From a gamma proteobacterium symbiont of Ctena orbiculata (lineage in GTDB: Bacteria; Pseudomonadota; Gammaproteobacteria; Chromatiales; Chromatiaceae), in assembly GCA_003058525.1 (NCBI GenBank), contig QBVD01000037.1, forward strand, positions 62,001 through 126,000: a stretch of DNA of 64,000 nucleotides. The letters are read 5' to 3'. The first letter of the stretch is position 1; each line of letters begins with the position of its first letter. Below the pieces are notes generated by a model, which was not told where the DNA came from, made no database searches, and saw only the letters and a list, made by a program, of their open reading frames with translations. Made by a program: the position numbers and the translations under genes. Shown one piece after another: positions 1-10,837 of the stretch.

Positions 1-503
1 TTTTCCTCGTCACGCAACAGTTCAAGCTGTCGCCGATGCTCTTCAGGACTCGGTTGTTGCTCCAGCTTTTCGATCTCTTCGCGAAAGGCATTCACGTCTT
101 CAAATTTACGATATACGGAAGCGAATCTGACATAGGCAACCTGATCCAACCGCTTCAACTCATCCATCACCAGTTCGCCAATCGCCAGCGAAGCGACCTC
201 CCGCTCACCACCTGCCATCAATTTTCGGGTAATGTGGTTGATTGCCGTATCCAGGTGCTCGGCGCTGACTGGCCTCTTTTCCAGTGCGCGAGCCATTCCC
301 GCACGAAGCTTGCGACCGTCGAAATGGACCCGACTGCCATCCTGTTTTACCACCCAGGGAAGATTGAGTTCTGCCGTCTCGTAGGTAGTGAAGCGCTCCT
401 TGCAGACCGTGCACTCGCGACGCCTGCGAATCTGATCACCCTCTCCTGCAAGTCGGGAGTCGATAACTTTTGTATCCTGGGCCCCACAGAATGGACAACG
501 CAT
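1..503 (-). CDS. nrdR: Transcriptional repressor NrdR, C-terminus cut by window edge
   Basis: Start ATG at 503 gives [17 protein letters not shown], the NrdR zinc ribbon with Cys pairs CPFC and CTVC (the second within [17 protein letters not shown]). An ATP-cone domain follows ([49 protein letters not shown]). NrdR is a zinc- and nucleotide-binding repressor that binds NrdR boxes at ribonucleotide reductase promoters. The frame is still open at base 1 after 167 codons, which is near the usual 150-170 aa, so only a short tail should be missing. It lies downstream of glyA on the same strand, a common gammaproteobacterial order (glyA-nrdR-rib genes). Identity is secure; only the stop is unseen. 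Confidence 0.95.
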   Translation of the reverse strand, partial: MRCPFCGAQDTKVIDSRLAGEGDQIRRRRECTVCKERFTTYETAELNLPWVVKQDGSRVHFDGRKLRAGMARALEKRPVSAEHLDTAINHITRKLMAGGEREVASLAIGELVMDELKRLDQVAYVRFASVYRKFEDVNAFREEIEKLEQQPSPEEHRRQLELLRDEE

Positions 504-624
504 CTTTATAAATTTTGAATTTTAAATATTGAGTTTTGAAATTTAATGCTCACTCTGCACGCACCTACATCGCTTAATATCCGTGTGAAGCATGCACATT
601 GCATTCAGCACTCAATATTCATCA

Positions 625-1881
625 TTAATCCTTATAAACAGGATATTTGGCACAGATTGCGAGAACTTTTGCCCTGACTTCATCGATAACCGCCTGATCA
701 CCCCGACTGTCGATCACATCACACATCCAACCCGTCAATTCCACGCAATCCTTTTCGCTGAAACCACGGGTTGTAACCGCAGGTGTGCCGACCCTTATTC
801 CCGATGTCACAAATGGCGACTGAGGATCATTGGGTACCGCATTCTTGTTCACAGTGATATTCGCCGCACCCAGCCAGGCATCAACATCTTTACCGGTCAG
901 GCCTGCCTCGATGAAACTGACGAGGAAGAGATGATCATCCGTTCCCTTGGAGACCACATCATATCCCCGTTCCATGAAGACCTTGGCCATGGCACGCGCA
1001 TTCTCGATGACATCCCGTTGATAGGCCTTGAATTCAGGTTCCATCGCCTCCTTGAAGGCCACAGCCTTGGCCGCGATAACATGCATTAACGGGCCACCCT
1101 GTGTGCCTGGAAAGACCAGAGAATTAAGCTTCTTTTCGATTTCCGGATTGGCCTTGGCCAGGATCAAGCCGCCACGTGGTCCACGCAGGGTCTTATGTGT
1201 GGTGGTCGTGGTGACATCCGCAATCTGTACAGGATTGGGGTAATGTCCGGCGGCTATCAGGCCGGCAACGTGGGCCATATCGACAAACAGATAGGCACCC
1301 ACTTCATCGGCAATATCGCGAAATCGTTGCCAATCGACAACCCTTGAATAGGCTGAAAAACCGGCCACGATCATTTTCGGTTTATGCTCTCTGGCTAGGC
1401 GTTCAACTTCGTCGTAGTCGATTTCACCACTATCGGGATTCAATCCATATTGGATTGCATGATATATTTTTCCGGAGAAGTTGGGCTTGGCGCCATGGGT
1501 CAGATGACCACCATGCGCCAGACTCATGCCGAGTATGGTATCCCCAGGCTCACACAATGCCATATAGACCGCTGCATTGGCCTGGGAACCGGAATGGGGC
1601 TGCACATTGGCATAGTCCGCACTGAACAGTGCCTTGGCACGATCGATGGCCAGCTGCTCGGCAACATCGACATTTTCACAACCGCCATAATAGCGCTTCC
1701 GCGGATATCCCTCCGCATATTTGTTGGTCATCACTCCACCCTGGGCCTGCATGACCCTTGGGCTGGTGTAGTTTTCTGATGCTATGAGTTCAATATGCTC
1801 TTCCTGACGCCGCTCCTCCGCCTCTATGGCTGCCCAAAGTTCGTCGTCATAACCCTGAATCTGCATGCTTTTATTGAACAT
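625..1881 (-). CDS. glyA: Serine hydroxymethyltransferase
   Basis: PLP enzyme that converts serine and tetrahydrofolate to glycine and 5,10-methylene-THF in the cytosol. The 418-aa product begins [20 protein letters not shown] as in other GlyA proteins. It carries the substrate and PLP segments [20 protein letters not shown] and the lysine site [16 protein letters not shown]. An open frame extends 30 codons further upstream, but ATG 1881 is preferred because GGAGAG sits a few bases before it and family homology begins there. It precedes nrdR on the same strand with about 120 bp between. No truncation or odd residue is visible. Confidence 0.97.
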   Translation of the reverse strand: MFNKSMQIQGYDDELWAAIEAEERRQEEHIELIASENYTSPRVMQAQGGVMTNKYAEGYPRKRYYGGCENVDVAEQLAIDRAKALFSADYANVQPHSGSQANAAVYMALCEPGDTILGMSLAHGGHLTHGAKPNFSGKIYHAIQYGLNPDSGEIDYDEVERLAREHKPKMIVAGFSAYSRVVDWQRFRDIADEVGAYLFVDMAHVAGLIAAGHYPNPVQIADVTTTTTHKTLRGPRGGLILAKANPEIEKKLNSLVFPGTQGGPLMHVIAAKAVAFKEAMEPEFKAYQRDVIENARAMAKVFMERGYDVVSKGTDDHLFLVSFIEAGLTGKDVDAWLGAANITVNKNAVPNDPQSPFVTSGIRVGTPAVTTRGFSEKDCVELTGWMCDVIDSRGDQAVIDEVRAKVLAICAKYPVYKD

Positions 1882-1991
1882 CTCGTTCTCTCCGGCCATA
1901 GTGGAAGGGCGGAAATATATCAAAATATCGGATCTGAGTCCTGTGCTATTGAGAGCGGCCTGATCGATCAAACCATCCCTATGGGAGGGAT

Positions 1992-3617
1992 TTACGTACC
2001 ATTGCCGAGAAGCGAGAGAAGACCCGATTGTTTGACCAGCATAATGATGTCTTCCCTCATTCCCATGACATGGATGAGTACGATACCGACGAACAGCAGA
2101 AACAGCAGGATAACGACGGATACGAAACCACCGATTTCAAGCCGCCGCTTCATCCTCACATCATCCGTCATTATTCTCGTTACCTGTCCCAGAACAGGAA
2201 ACTCCAACTCCGCTCTGAGTGTGCGCATATCAAAATAGACGGGCTTTATTGTCGACAGCAGGAATGCCAGGCCTCCACCAATACCCAATGCACCCAACAG
2301 GACCAGGGCGGACAACAGCAGTCGTTTTGGACCAATGGGGAGTATGGGGACCTTGGGCGGCTCAACAATTCTGAATTTTAGATTGTCGCCGGCCTCGTCG
2401 GCCTGTTCCGACATCCTCGCCGATTCGAGCCTTTGCACCAATTCCTGGTAGTTCTCTTTATTGATGGAGTAGTCACGGTTCAGCCGGGTCAACTCCGCTT
2501 CAACTTTAGGCAGGGTATCCAGTTTCTTTTTGAGTTCACTGACTCGGGCTTGATACTCATCATGACGCAGCCGAATCGTTCTCAATTCGACCTCTGATTG
2601 GCGATAGGAGAGTTTCAACTGCTCTAACGCCGTCGACACGGAACTCGGTGCAGTAAGCGAACTCGCCGCCACGGGGGGTGCCGCAGCCGCCTGCTTTTTC
2701 AAATCCTCGATGGTTTCCTTCAACTCCTGAACATCCGGATGCTCTTCCGTATACCGCAGAAGCAGTTCATCCAGGCGTGTCTGCATCGCGAGCAAACGCT
2801 GTGCCGTCGGCGAATCGGCATTTGCGGATACACCAAGACTGGCTCTCCTCTGCTCCTCTTCCGCAAGCGTTGTCGTGTATTGCCGCTTAAGCTCGTCACG
2901 TCGAATCCGGGCCTCTTTGAGTTGCAGCTGAATTTCCTCATGTCCCGTCCTGGCCTCTTCAAGTCGTTGGAATATACCAGCCCCTTCCCGGGGCAAGGTA
3001 TCGACATTCTTGCGTTTGAATTCAGTCAGCTTGTTTTCGGCCTCGACAAGTCTGGTTTCATATTCCCGTATCTGCTGTTGCAGAAACTTTTGCGCGGCAT
3101 CCGACTCGATACGGGTATCGCCCAATGCGCTCTCGACAAAGATGTCGAGCAATACCTGTACCACTTTTTGCGCCATGAAACGGTCACTATAGATATACCT
3201 GATGGTATAGAAATTCTCCGTTTCACGTGTACCTGGAATACGTCGTCGATCGACATCGATTACGATGGTTTTCCTTAGCCAGTCTATAAGTTGTTCGCGC
3301 TCTTCATGGTTTGTAGCGAGGTGATCCAAGTCCGTTTGGAGTATCAGCTTTTGTAGATTCTCATGACTCAGCAGGGTTCTGGTCATCAGGTGCAGACGTT
3401 GATTCATGTCGTTTTGCACCGCCAGACCCTCGAGAAGCGGCCGCAGCACGCTCTCGGTATCCACATACACCTTTGCTTCGGATTCATATTTATCAGGCAG
3501 TATGAATATTGCCGCCCAGCCAATCAAAGCAACTGCCCATGCGACCGCAACCGCCGGCCATCTAAAGCGCCATGCCGACCGAATATAATTCTTTATCTGT
3601 AAAATAATATCGTTCAT
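1992..3617 (-). CDS. Polysaccharide chain-length determinant, exosortase (XrtA/PEP-CTERM) type
   Basis: A 541-aa Wzz/GNVR-type inner-membrane protein. An N-terminal membrane segment near residues 20-38 ([19 protein letters not shown]) is followed by [20 protein letters not shown]. This matches, from memory, the chain-length family found in exosortase-linked EPS loci. A long periplasmic coiled-coil region (about 160-390) has the GNVR-like [23 protein letters not shown] segment. Two more hydrophobic stretches follow near 425-445 and 495-515. Such proteins set polymer length in Wzx/Wzy-type EPS export. No EPS gene adjoins it: the other exosortase-locus genes of this window lie about 45 kb away. 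Family assignment is confident; the link to that locus is inferred. Confidence 0.85.
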   Translation of the reverse strand: MNDIILQIKNYIRSAWRFRWPAVAVAWAVALIGWAAIFILPDKYESEAKVYVDTESVLRPLLEGLAVQNDMNQRLHLMTRTLLSHENLQKLILQTDLDHLATNHEEREQLIDWLRKTIVIDVDRRRIPGTRETENFYTIRYIYSDRFMAQKVVQVLLDIFVESALGDTRIESDAAQKFLQQQIREYETRLVEAENKLTEFKRKNVDTLPREGAGIFQRLEEARTGHEEIQLQLKEARIRRDELKRQYTTTLAEEEQRRASLGVSANADSPTAQRLLAMQTRLDELLLRYTEEHPDVQELKETIEDLKKQAAAAPPVAASSLTAPSSVSTALEQLKLSYRQSEVELRTIRLRHDEYQARVSELKKKLDTLPKVEAELTRLNRDYSINKENYQELVQRLESARMSEQADEAGDNLKFRIVEPPKVPILPIGPKRLLLSALVLLGALGIGGGLAFLLSTIKPVYFDMRTLRAELEFPVLGQVTRIMTDDVRMKRRLEIGGFVSVVILLFLLFVGIVLIHVMGMREDIIMLVKQSGLLSLLGNGT

Positions 3618-4218
3618 TTACCTGAGTTGAATATGCAATGGTTAACAGCGCTTCCACTCGATTCCATAGCCAAGCCTGATTATGTTATTTTTCCCTGATG
3701 AATCACCGTCCCTGGAAACTTCATCCTTATCCATCCGTTCAGTCTATATAGTCCAACACAGCTAATCCAGCTTTAGATACCATTCAATTCATCGGTGTGG
3801 CAAGCTGCTGATTTCACTTCTTTCCAACCCGCATTGCCGGAATTATCCCGATACGCAATCCATCGATGGAAGGGAATTCCGACATATACCCTGATTAGAG
3901 TACAACACACTCCGCTTGGATGGCTTGATTGGATCTGCATCCGGTATCAAGCCCTCGCCTGACAGACACTACCCGGCAGCCAGGTAATCCGCCTACCAAT
4001 CTATTGAATTTTTTATTTAAAATCAATAGATTAAATAAAAAAAGGCATCGATGACAACACTAATTCGGGGGGTTATTACCCACATTTAAGCTATATTATG
4101 CTACGAGAGGCATGACAGGCGTATGTAGCGCCATGGCCTCTCATGCCTGACACATCTGACAGACAAACCGGCAGTAATCACCCAATAGACAACACGGCAT
4201 CGAGAAAGGTCAGACACC
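3618..4218. other. 600-bp non-coding gap with three inverted repeats
   Basis: No convincing coding frame on either strand. Three foldable inverted repeats are visible. At 3838-3881, CGGAATT-AT-CCC pairs with GGGAATTCCG and encloses the palindrome CCATCGATGG. At 4001-4029, CTATTGA pairs with TCAATAG in very A+T-rich DNA. At 4109-4148, AGGCATGA pairs with TCATGCCT and encloses GGCG/CGCC. The gap separates the divergent chain-length gene and the orphan gene at 4219. It could hold promoters, a long leader or a small RNA; nothing here was recognised as a known RNA family. Confidence 0.5.
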
Positions 4219-4863
4219 ATGAATGGCAACTTGAAGTGTGTTGATGGTTTGTACTACCCGGAGTTCCATGCCGGCTGGGGTGGTTGTGCCGAAGAGTTGT
4301 TTCACTATACATCAAGATATTTTGTCTGTACTCAGGCTTTTCTAAGGAACCTCGCGGATCAACGCCAATTCAATATGTCCGGTTACCAGGCCAACAATCT
4401 GAGCAAAACGCAACGACACCTGATGGCTGCGATACTTGCTTGCGAACCAAACCTGCAATCCGCCCGAGGCATTACCCAGATAGTCCGATCTGTAATCAAC
4501 GGTGAGACCGACATCAGTGAAGCCCTTGCTGAGACCTATAGGAAATATCTGAATGTGATACCGGAGGATGTGGAACTCGTCTATTCTTGCCGGGCTCATC
4601 ATCACAACCAACCGGATGTCGCCCCCCTCGATCCCTTCCTGAATCTCGCCGGTCGCTTGAATCTGCCGGTAGCGGTACACCCACATCATCTTGAGGTACC
4701 GTTGAAGGCACTGGCGCAGCACCTCGACTCACCCAACTCCTCCCTGCGTAACAGCCTCCAGGAGGCGATTCTAAATCTCCATTTCGCCGGTTATGCACTC
4801 AAGAATCATCCAGGATTGACCCACAAGTCCGCACGTATATTGGGAGATGAACACTCTCTCTGA
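4219..4863 (+). CDS. Orphan hypothetical protein, 214 aa
   Basis: Function not recognised. ATG 4219 follows GAGAAAGG at about 8-14 bases. The protein is soluble-looking, with no signal peptide or membrane span. It is Cys- and His-containing: GWGGCAEELFHYTSRYFVC near the N-terminus, SCRAHHHNQPD near residues 128-138 and VAVHPHHLEVP near 151-161. The middle (about 55-115) and the C-terminal third look helical. It stands alone, with a 600-bp non-coding region upstream and the convergent purL downstream. Codon and base composition look like those of its neighbours, so recent transfer is not evident. The clustered His residues could bind a metal, but that is speculation. Confidence 0.75.
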   Translation: MNGNLKCVDGLYYPEFHAGWGGCAEELFHYTSRYFVCTQAFLRNLADQRQFNMSGYQANNLSKTQRHLMAAILACEPNLQSARGITQIVRSVINGETDISEALAETYRKYLNVIPEDVELVYSCRAHHHNQPDVAPLDPFLNLAGRLNLPVAVHPHHLEVPLKALAQHLDSPNSSLRNSLQEAILNLHFAGYALKNHPGLTHKSARILGDEHSL

Positions 4864-4967
4864 AAACCGGTTTGGTTCACACCCTGATCGGGTAGCGAAA
4901 CAGAGGCCGTAAATGAGTGCCAATCACCGTTAACAAAACATACTGGATACTGCTCGCTGCAGTGCCT

Positions 4968-7900
4968 TCAATCCACCCAGACCCGGGCATTGCGAAACAG
5001 TCGCAGCCATGGGGCGTCCTCGTCCCAATCATCCGGGTGCCAGGAGTACTGAACCGTACGGGTGACACGCTCCGGATGCGGCATCATAATCGTCACCCGA
5101 CCATCCTTGTTACAAAGCCCCGCGATCCCTTCGGGAGAACCGTTTGGATTGGCCGGATAACGGCTCGCCATTTCACCATTGTTTTCGAGATAGCGCATCA
5201 CCGTGAGTTCACCCGCATCCTGCAGATGCTGCGGGTCGTTGAACTCGGCGCGCCCCTCGGCATGGGCCACAACGATCGGTATTCTGGAACCGCTCATTCC
5301 GTTCAAAAGGATGGATGGTGTGTCACAGATCTCTACAGTGACAAGTCGCGCCTCGAACTGTTCGGATCGGTTACGCACGAAATGGGGCCAGTGATCGGCG
5401 CCAGGAATCAGTTGATGCAGATTGGAGAGCATCTGACAGCCGTTGCAGACCCCAAGCGCGAAGCTATCCTGGCGGTTGAAAAAGGCTTCGAACTCATCCC
5501 TGGCCCGGCTGTTGAACAGGGCGGATTTGGCCCAACCCTCTCCCGCGCCCAATACATCCCCATATGAAAAACCGCCGCAGGCCACCAGGCCTCTGAAACC
5601 ACTCAGGCCGACACGACCCTCGATGATATCCGACATATGCACATCCACACACTCGAACCCGGCGCGGTGGAAGGCAGCCGCCATCTCCAGCTGCCCGTTG
5701 ACGCCCTGCTCACGCAATATCGCCATCGGCGGCCTGATACCGGTGGCCACCATCGGTGAGGCGATATCTTCATCAGGATCGAAGTTGAGTTTTATCTGGA
5801 TACCGGGATCCGCCTCAGCGATACGATCATACTCCTCCTGAGCGCAGTCAGGGTTGTCGCGCAATGCCTGCATCTGACGCGTGGTCTCCGACCAGGCCTG
5901 TTGTAATTCTACCCTGGCGGCACTCAGCACCTTTTTTCCAGCCCGTGTGAATTCAATCCGGTCATCACCGTTGAGGGTTCCGATCACATGGCTACAGCGT
6001 CCCAGCCCATCATCGCTTAACATCTTCAATACTTCATCGGTATCACGGTGAGGCACTTGTATCACCGCCCCCAACTCCTCACTGAAGAGTATGGCAAGGT
6101 CATCGTCCCCCAGATCATCGATCTCCACACTCACTCCACAACGACCGGCGAATGCCATTTCACAGATTGTTGTGAACAGTCCACCGTCCGAACGGTCATG
6201 ATAGGCCAATATCAGATCGTTCTGGTTGAGTTCCTGAATCAGTGCGAAAAAGCGTCGCAAGGCATCCGGATCCTCCAGGTCGGCGCCGTGGTGGCCAATC
6301 TGTTGATAGACCTGGGCCAACGCGGTGGCCCCCAGGCGGTTCTTTCCCTTTCCCAGATCGATCAGAATCAAATCGGAATCCCCGGCATCGCTACGCAACA
6401 TCGGCGTTTGGGTGGACCTGATATCCATCACCGGGGCAAAGGCGGAGACGATCAGGGAAAGGGGTGCAGTCACCGCAAGCTCCTGGTCGCCCTCATGCCA
6501 TACCGTCTTCATCGACATAGAGTCCTTACCCACCGGGATGGCGATACCCAAGGCCGGACACAACTCCATACCCACCGCCTTCACCGTTTCATAGAGCTTC
6601 GCATCCTCACCGGGATGTCCGGCCGGCGCCATCCAATTGGCAGAGAGCTTGATATCGGAGAGTTTTTCGATTCTCGCCGCCGCTATATTGGTAATCGCTT
6701 CACCGATCGCCATGCGTCCGGATGCAGGGGCATCCAGCAGTGCCAGCGGGGTCCTCTCTCCCATCGCCATGGCCTCACCGGTGTAGCCCATCAGCCCGGA
6801 GGATGTCACTGCCAGATCAGCAACCGGGACCTGCCAGGGCCCCACCATCTGATCACGATTCACCATGCCGGTGATCGAACGATCGCCGATAGTGATCAGG
6901 AAAGTCTTATTGGCCACAGTCGGCAGCTGCAGCACCCTCAGGGCAGCCTGTTTGAGATCGACACCGGAAAAATCGAGCTGTTGTTTTTGAAAGGTCTTGC
7001 GTCGCACATCCCGCAGCATGCGCGGTGGTTTACCGAACAGCAGGCTCATCGGAATATCGATGGGATTATTGTCGAAATGGGCATCACCCAAAACCAGATG
7101 CTCCTCATCCATCGCCTCGCCGACGATAGCATAGGGGCAGCGTTCACGCTCACAGATCGCCTTGAACTCATCCAGTTTATCCACATCGATGGCCATGACA
7201 TAGCGTTCCTGGGACTCATTGCACCAGATTTCCATCGGTGACATTCCGGGATCGTCATTTGGCACTGTGCGCAGCTCGAAACGGCCGCCTAATGCGGCGT
7301 CGTGAACCAGCTCCGGCAAGGCATTGGAGAGGCCACCGGCACCCACATCGTGGATAAACAGAATCGGATTGGCATCACCCCGCACCCAACAGGCATCGAT
7401 CACCTCCTGACAGCGACGCTGCATCTCCGGGTTTGAGCGTTGGACGGATGCAAAGTCGAGATCCTCTGCAGAAGTACCGCTGGCCATGCTGGAAGCCGCG
7501 CCGCCGCCAAGGCCGATCAGCATGGCCGGGCCCCCGAGGACAACCAAGGGTGATCCGCTGGGAAAGCCACCCTTTTCGATATGTTCGGCGCGGATATTCC
7601 CTAAACCACCCGCCAACATGATCGGTTTGTGATATCCACGCAACTCCTCTCCAACCGGCCCGGGCACCCGGGCCTCATATGTGCGGAAATATCCATTCAG
7701 GTTCGGGCGGCCGAATTCATTATTGAATGAAGCGGCGCCGATCGGACCCTCCAGCATAATATCCAGGGCGGAAACGATGCGGCCGGGTTTGCCGTAGTCG
7801 ACCTCCCAAGGCATTTCACCATCGGGAATACGCAGATTGGAGACTGAAAAGCCGCACAGGCCCGCCTTCGGCTTGGCGCCCTTTCCAGTCGCGCCCTCGT

Positions 7901-8855
7901 CACGAATCTCACCCCCGGAACCTGTGGCAGCCCCCGGATCGGGAGAGATCGCCGTTGGGTGGTTGTGGGTCTCCACCTTCATTAGAATGTGGATATCCTC
8001 CTGGCCGAAGCTGTAGACATTGGTTTCCGGATCAAGCACGAATCGCTCTGCGCTCGGACCGCTGATGACTGCGGCATTGTCCTTGTACGCCGAAAGGACT
8101 TCAGCTGGCGAACTGTCGGTCGTATTGCGAATCATCTCAAACAGAGATCGCTGCTGATGCTCTCCATCGATAATCCAGTCTGCGTTGAATATCTTATGCC
8201 TGCAGTGTTCTGAATTGGCCTGGGCAAACATCATCAGTTCCACATCGGTGGGATTACGTTGCAGGGACTGAAAGCTCTCCACCAGATATTCGATCTCGTC
8301 ATCCGACAGTGCAAGGCCCAACTCCGTATTGGCATTCTGTAATGCCCTCTCCCCACCTCCCAGAATATCCACTTGGATGTATTGCTTAGGCTCGGCACGA
8401 TTGAATAGGCAGGTCGCATCCTCAGCATCCGACAGCACAATTTCGGTCATGCGGTCACGCAACTGTTCGGCCGCAATCACATACTGTTTACTGTCAAGCC
8501 CCCTTTCATCCAGGGTCAGATAGAATGCCAAGCCGCGTTCCAGGCGTTGTATTTTCTGTAAGCCGCAGTGGTGGGCGATATCGGTGGCCTTGGTAGACCA
8601 GGGCGAGAGAGTGCCGGGTCGTGGGACCACCAACAATAGTGTGCCATCATGCCGTATATCAGGCATGGCAGGCCCATAGCGCAACAGATTGTCGAGTACT
8701 GCCCTCTCTCTCTCATCGAGGGATTGGTTGACATCGGCAAAATGGAGATACTCCGAGACAACACCCACTTTTCCGTTTAGTAAACCGGAGAGACGTTGGG
8801 CGAGTTTCTGTAGACGAAATTCAGAGAGGGCTGGCGCACCACGGAGAATCAACAT
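4968..8855 (-). CDS. purL: Phosphoribosylformylglycinamidine synthase (FGAM synthase)
   Basis: Large single-chain PurL (1295 aa) that catalyses the ATP- and glutamine-dependent FGAR-to-FGAM step of purine synthesis. The N-terminus [18 protein letters not shown] matches the family, so ATG 8855 is preferred over an upstream in-frame start at 8909. The FGAM synthase domains contain [33 protein letters not shown] and [15 protein letters not shown]. The C-terminal class I glutaminase has nucleophile Cys in [15 protein letters not shown], His in [10 protein letters not shown] and the closing [10 protein letters not shown]. The gene is monocistronic: convergent with the orphan gene at 4219 and divergent from the 40-aa gene at 8930. 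Confidence 0.98.
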   Translation of the reverse strand: MLILRGAPALSEFRLQKLAQRLSGLLNGKVGVVSEYLHFADVNQSLDERERAVLDNLLRYGPAMPDIRHDGTLLLVVPRPGTLSPWSTKATDIAHHCGLQKIQRLERGLAFYLTLDERGLDSKQYVIAAEQLRDRMTEIVLSDAEDATCLFNRAEPKQYIQVDILGGGERALQNANTELGLALSDDEIEYLVESFQSLQRNPTDVELMMFAQANSEHCRHKIFNADWIIDGEHQQRSLFEMIRNTTDSSPAEVLSAYKDNAAVISGPSAERFVLDPETNVYSFGQEDIHILMKVETHNHPTAISPDPGAATGSGGEIRDEGATGKGAKPKAGLCGFSVSNLRIPDGEMPWEVDYGKPGRIVSALDIMLEGPIGAASFNNEFGRPNLNGYFRTYEARVPGPVGEELRGYHKPIMLAGGLGNIRAEHIEKGGFPSGSPLVVLGGPAMLIGLGGGAASSMASGTSAEDLDFASVQRSNPEMQRRCQEVIDACWVRGDANPILFIHDVGAGGLSNALPELVHDAALGGRFELRTVPNDDPGMSPMEIWCNESQERYVMAIDVDKLDEFKAICERERCPYAIVGEAMDEEHLVLGDAHFDNNPIDIPMSLLFGKPPRMLRDVRRKTFQKQQLDFSGVDLKQAALRVLQLPTVANKTFLITIGDRSITGMVNRDQMVGPWQVPVADLAVTSSGLMGYTGEAMAMGERTPLALLDAPASGRMAIGEAITNIAAARIEKLSDIKLSANWMAPAGHPGEDAKLYETVKAVGMELCPALGIAIPVGKDSMSMKTVWHEGDQELAVTAPLSLIVSAFAPVMDIRSTQTPMLRSDAGDSDLILIDLGKGKNRLGATALAQVYQQIGHHGADLEDPDALRRFFALIQELNQNDLILAYHDRSDGGLFTTICEMAFAGRCGVSVEIDDLGDDDLAILFSEELGAVIQVPHRDTDEVLKMLSDDGLGRCSHVIGTLNGDDRIEFTRAGKKVLSAARVELQQAWSETTRQMQALRDNPDCAQEEYDRIAEADPGIQIKLNFDPDEDIASPMVATGIRPPMAILREQGVNGQLEMAAAFHRAGFECVDVHMSDIIEGRVGLSGFRGLVACGGFSYGDVLGAGEGWAKSALFNSRARDEFEAFFNRQDSFALGVCNGCQMLSNLHQLIPGADHWPHFVRNRSEQFEARLVTVEICDTPSILLNGMSGSRIPIVVAHAEGRAEFNDPQHLQDAGELTVMRYLENNGEMASRYPANPNGSPEGIAGLCNKDGRVTIMMPHPERVTRTVQYSWHPDDWDEDAPWLRLFRNARVWVD

Positions 8856-8929
8856 TGGGCCTTTATCCTGCAGGTCGGAAAAAGCACAATGATACTCGAA
8901 AAACACCAATTAAGAGAGCACCGTAATCC

Positions 8930-9052
8930 ATGAGTAACATACTGATAGCCATCTCGCTGATCATCCTCCTGGCACTGGGCGTCGCCGCACTCTTTCTCGC
9001 CGGCGGCAGTCACAAGTCCTCATCCGCGGAGGATCCCAGCGAAGAAGATTAA
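8930..9052 (+). CDS. Small single-span membrane protein, 40 aa
   Basis: Short gene divergent from purL. ATG 8930 is preceded by AGAGAG about ten bases upstream. The peptide opens MSNILIAISLIILLALGVAA and continues with a short LFLAGG before a polar, acidic tail ending AEDPSEED. This gives one hydrophobic helix (about residues 4-25) and a charged C-terminus, as in many small bacterial inner-membrane proteins. Codon choice is G+C-rich like its neighbours. A palindromic intergenic repeat overlaps the stop codon. Function unknown. Homologues upstream of purL in relatives would settle whether it is translated. Confidence 0.6.
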   Translation: MSNILIAISLIILLALGVAALFLAGGSHKSSSAEDPSEED

Positions 9053-9078
9053 GGGCTGTTGAATCCAATCCAATCGGT
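9051..9078 (+). repeat. Divergent copy of the dispersed palindromic repeat
   Basis: AAGGGCTGTTGAATCC followed by AATCCAATCGG resembles the first three quarters of the 34-35 bp element seen at 13869, 22221, 26168 and 32523. It overlaps the stop codon of the 40-aa gene. The right CTAG end is not present, so this is a weak or decayed copy. Confidence 0.4.
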
Positions 9079-9115
9079 TATGCAAATTGTTACATTATGA
9101 TTGGATTGATTTTTC
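9066..9115 (+). other. Stem-loop with 10-bp perfect stem
   Basis: CAATCCAATC at 9066-9075 pairs exactly with GATTGGATTG at 9099-9108 across a 23-base loop and is followed by ATTTTTCT. The stem is A+T-rich, so it is a poor terminator, but it follows the 40-aa gene directly and may stabilise or end its transcript. Confidence 0.4.
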
Positions 9116-9212
9116 TCAATGAAAGAAAAGTCCGTGGATGGTGAAATAGTGCCAAGTCAGCCGAAACTGCATTGTGACGGCGGCTTATCTCCTCCATCCT
9201 CCTTTGGTATAG

Positions 9213-9246
9213 CCACTTCGGCCTGGTGTCGGAGTGGTTTTTTTTT
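9213..9246 (+). terminator. Rho-independent terminator
   Basis: CCACTTCG (9213-9220) pairs with CGGAGTGG (9230-9237), one G-T pair included, over a nine-base loop, followed by nine T. It reads on the plus strand, about 160 bp after the 40-aa gene. It would end that transcript or an unannotated RNA starting in 9053-9200. On the minus strand it lies beyond the end of malQ. Confidence 0.8.
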
Positions 9247-9323
9247 CGCGATCGCCCTCTCAACTCATGATATTAACGTGGCGACCAAATATGTCGTGTT
9301 GATAATACATCACTCATTGACCG

Positions 9324-10820
9324 TTATCTGCCGTACATCTTGATCGAACGTAACAGGCGCTCGGCAGTGCCGTGCTTAATCTGTTCCCAATCGAATCTCC
9401 AATCCCAATTGCCCTCAGTGGTGCCCGGAGTGTTCATCCGGTGAACCCCATCAAGACCCAGCACATCCTGGAAAGGGATTACCGCCAGATTTGCCCTGGA
9501 AGACAGGGCAGCACGAATCAGAGGCCATGGCATGGCCTCACGCGGCTTGCCCAGATAGTCATCGACAAACTCGCGGGTTCCGTCATCAAGCCCCCTATAC
9601 CAGCCCAGGGTGGTGTCATTGTCGTGGGTTCCGGTATAGACCACCGAGTCGCGGGTGTGATGGAACGGGAGGTAGGGGTTATCCGCTCCCCCGGAAAAAG
9701 CAAACTGCAGGATCTTCATGCCGGGCAGATGATAGGCCTTGCGCAACGCATCCACCTCCGGTGTGATCACGCCCAGATCCTCTGCCACCAGCTCCAGATC
9801 CGGCAGATCTGTATAGAGTTGTTCGAACAATCTTTCACCGGGAGCCTCCACCCACCTGCCATTGACCGCCGTCTTTTCCTCTGCCGGTATCTCCCAATAG
9901 GCTTCAAATCCCCGAAAATGATCGATACGCAAAAAATCGAACAGGGTTGACTGAGCCCTGAGACGTTCGATCCAGAACGAAAAATCATCCGCTTCCAGCC
10001 TTTCCCAGCAATAAAGCGGATTACCCCAGCGCTGCCCGGTATCGGAAAAATAGTCGGGAGGCACACCGGCAACCACCCTGGGATGACCATCCTCGAGCAG
10101 ATCAAAGAACTCGCGATGGGCCCACACTTCAGCACTATCATGAGCCACGAAGATGGGCAGATCGCCAAATAGCAGTACCCCACGCTCATTGGCATAGTGC
10201 TTCAGATTCATCCACTCGGTAAAAAACAGATATTGTTCAAAACGAATAACGTCAATGGTCTCTGTGAAGCGTGCTCTTGACTCTGCAATCGCCTGTGGTT
10301 CCCTGTCCCTCAGGGTGGTATGCCATTCCCACCAACAGCCCCCCTCTTCCTGGTGCAATGCCTGGAACAGGACATAATCCTCAAGCCAATGCTTCTGCTC
10401 TGCTACAAAGCGTTGGTAATCGTCCCTATCACCCTTATCGGCGCGCTCCTTAAACCCTTCCCAAGCCAGTTTTATGGCATAGCCTTTCACTGCGTCGGAG
10501 AGTACATCCTCACTTTCGGGTATAGCTTCAAGCCAACCCTTTTGCAGTGGCAGCTCCAGACTTATCAGGCGGGGATTGCCGGCATAGACGGAGCTGCTCT
10601 GATAGGGTGAATTGTCATGCATGGTGGGCCCGATCGGCAGAATTTGCCAGACGCTCACTCCCGAGGAGACCAGGAAATCGACGAAATGATAGGCATCTCT
10701 GCCCAGATCCCCAACCACACCCGGTCCTGGAAGGGATGTGATATGTAAAAGAATGCCTGCCCGGCGACGGGTCAAAATCTGATGGACTGGCCGAAAATTT
10801 TCTTCGGCAACATTATTCAT
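9324..10820 (-). CDS. malQ: 4-alpha-glucanotransferase (amylomaltase)
   Basis: A 498-aa GH77 enzyme that transfers maltosyl and longer alpha-1,4-glucan segments between chains and releases glucose. Seen: AGILLHITSLPGPGVVGDLG near the N-terminus, nucleophile Asp in FDFLRIDHFRGFEAYWEIP, acid/base Glu in LELVAEDLGVITPEV, and the third catalytic Asp in VYTGTHDNDTTLGWYRG. The C-terminal DVLGLDGVHRMNTPGTTEGN also fits the family. It is the last gene of a minus-strand run glgC-GH57-malQ, with 17 bp to the GH57 gene, so an operon for glycogen and maltodextrin turnover is likely. Confidence 0.96.
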   Translation of the reverse strand: MNNVAEENFRPVHQILTRRRAGILLHITSLPGPGVVGDLGRDAYHFVDFLVSSGVSVWQILPIGPTMHDNSPYQSSSVYAGNPRLISLELPLQKGWLEAIPESEDVLSDAVKGYAIKLAWEGFKERADKGDRDDYQRFVAEQKHWLEDYVLFQALHQEEGGCWWEWHTTLRDREPQAIAESRARFTETIDVIRFEQYLFFTEWMNLKHYANERGVLLFGDLPIFVAHDSAEVWAHREFFDLLEDGHPRVVAGVPPDYFSDTGQRWGNPLYCWERLEADDFSFWIERLRAQSTLFDFLRIDHFRGFEAYWEIPAEEKTAVNGRWVEAPGERLFEQLYTDLPDLELVAEDLGVITPEVDALRKAYHLPGMKILQFAFSGGADNPYLPFHHTRDSVVYTGTHDNDTTLGWYRGLDDGTREFVDDYLGKPREAMPWPLIRAALSSRANLAVIPFQDVLGLDGVHRMNTPGTTEGNWDWRFDWEQIKHGTAERLLRSIKMYGR

Positions 10821-10837
10821 TCACGTATCTCATCACT

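Noticed and set aside
6048-7241. 397-codon plus-strand open frame
   Set aside because: Wholly antisense to purL, with no family features; a shadow of a conserved G+C-rich gene.
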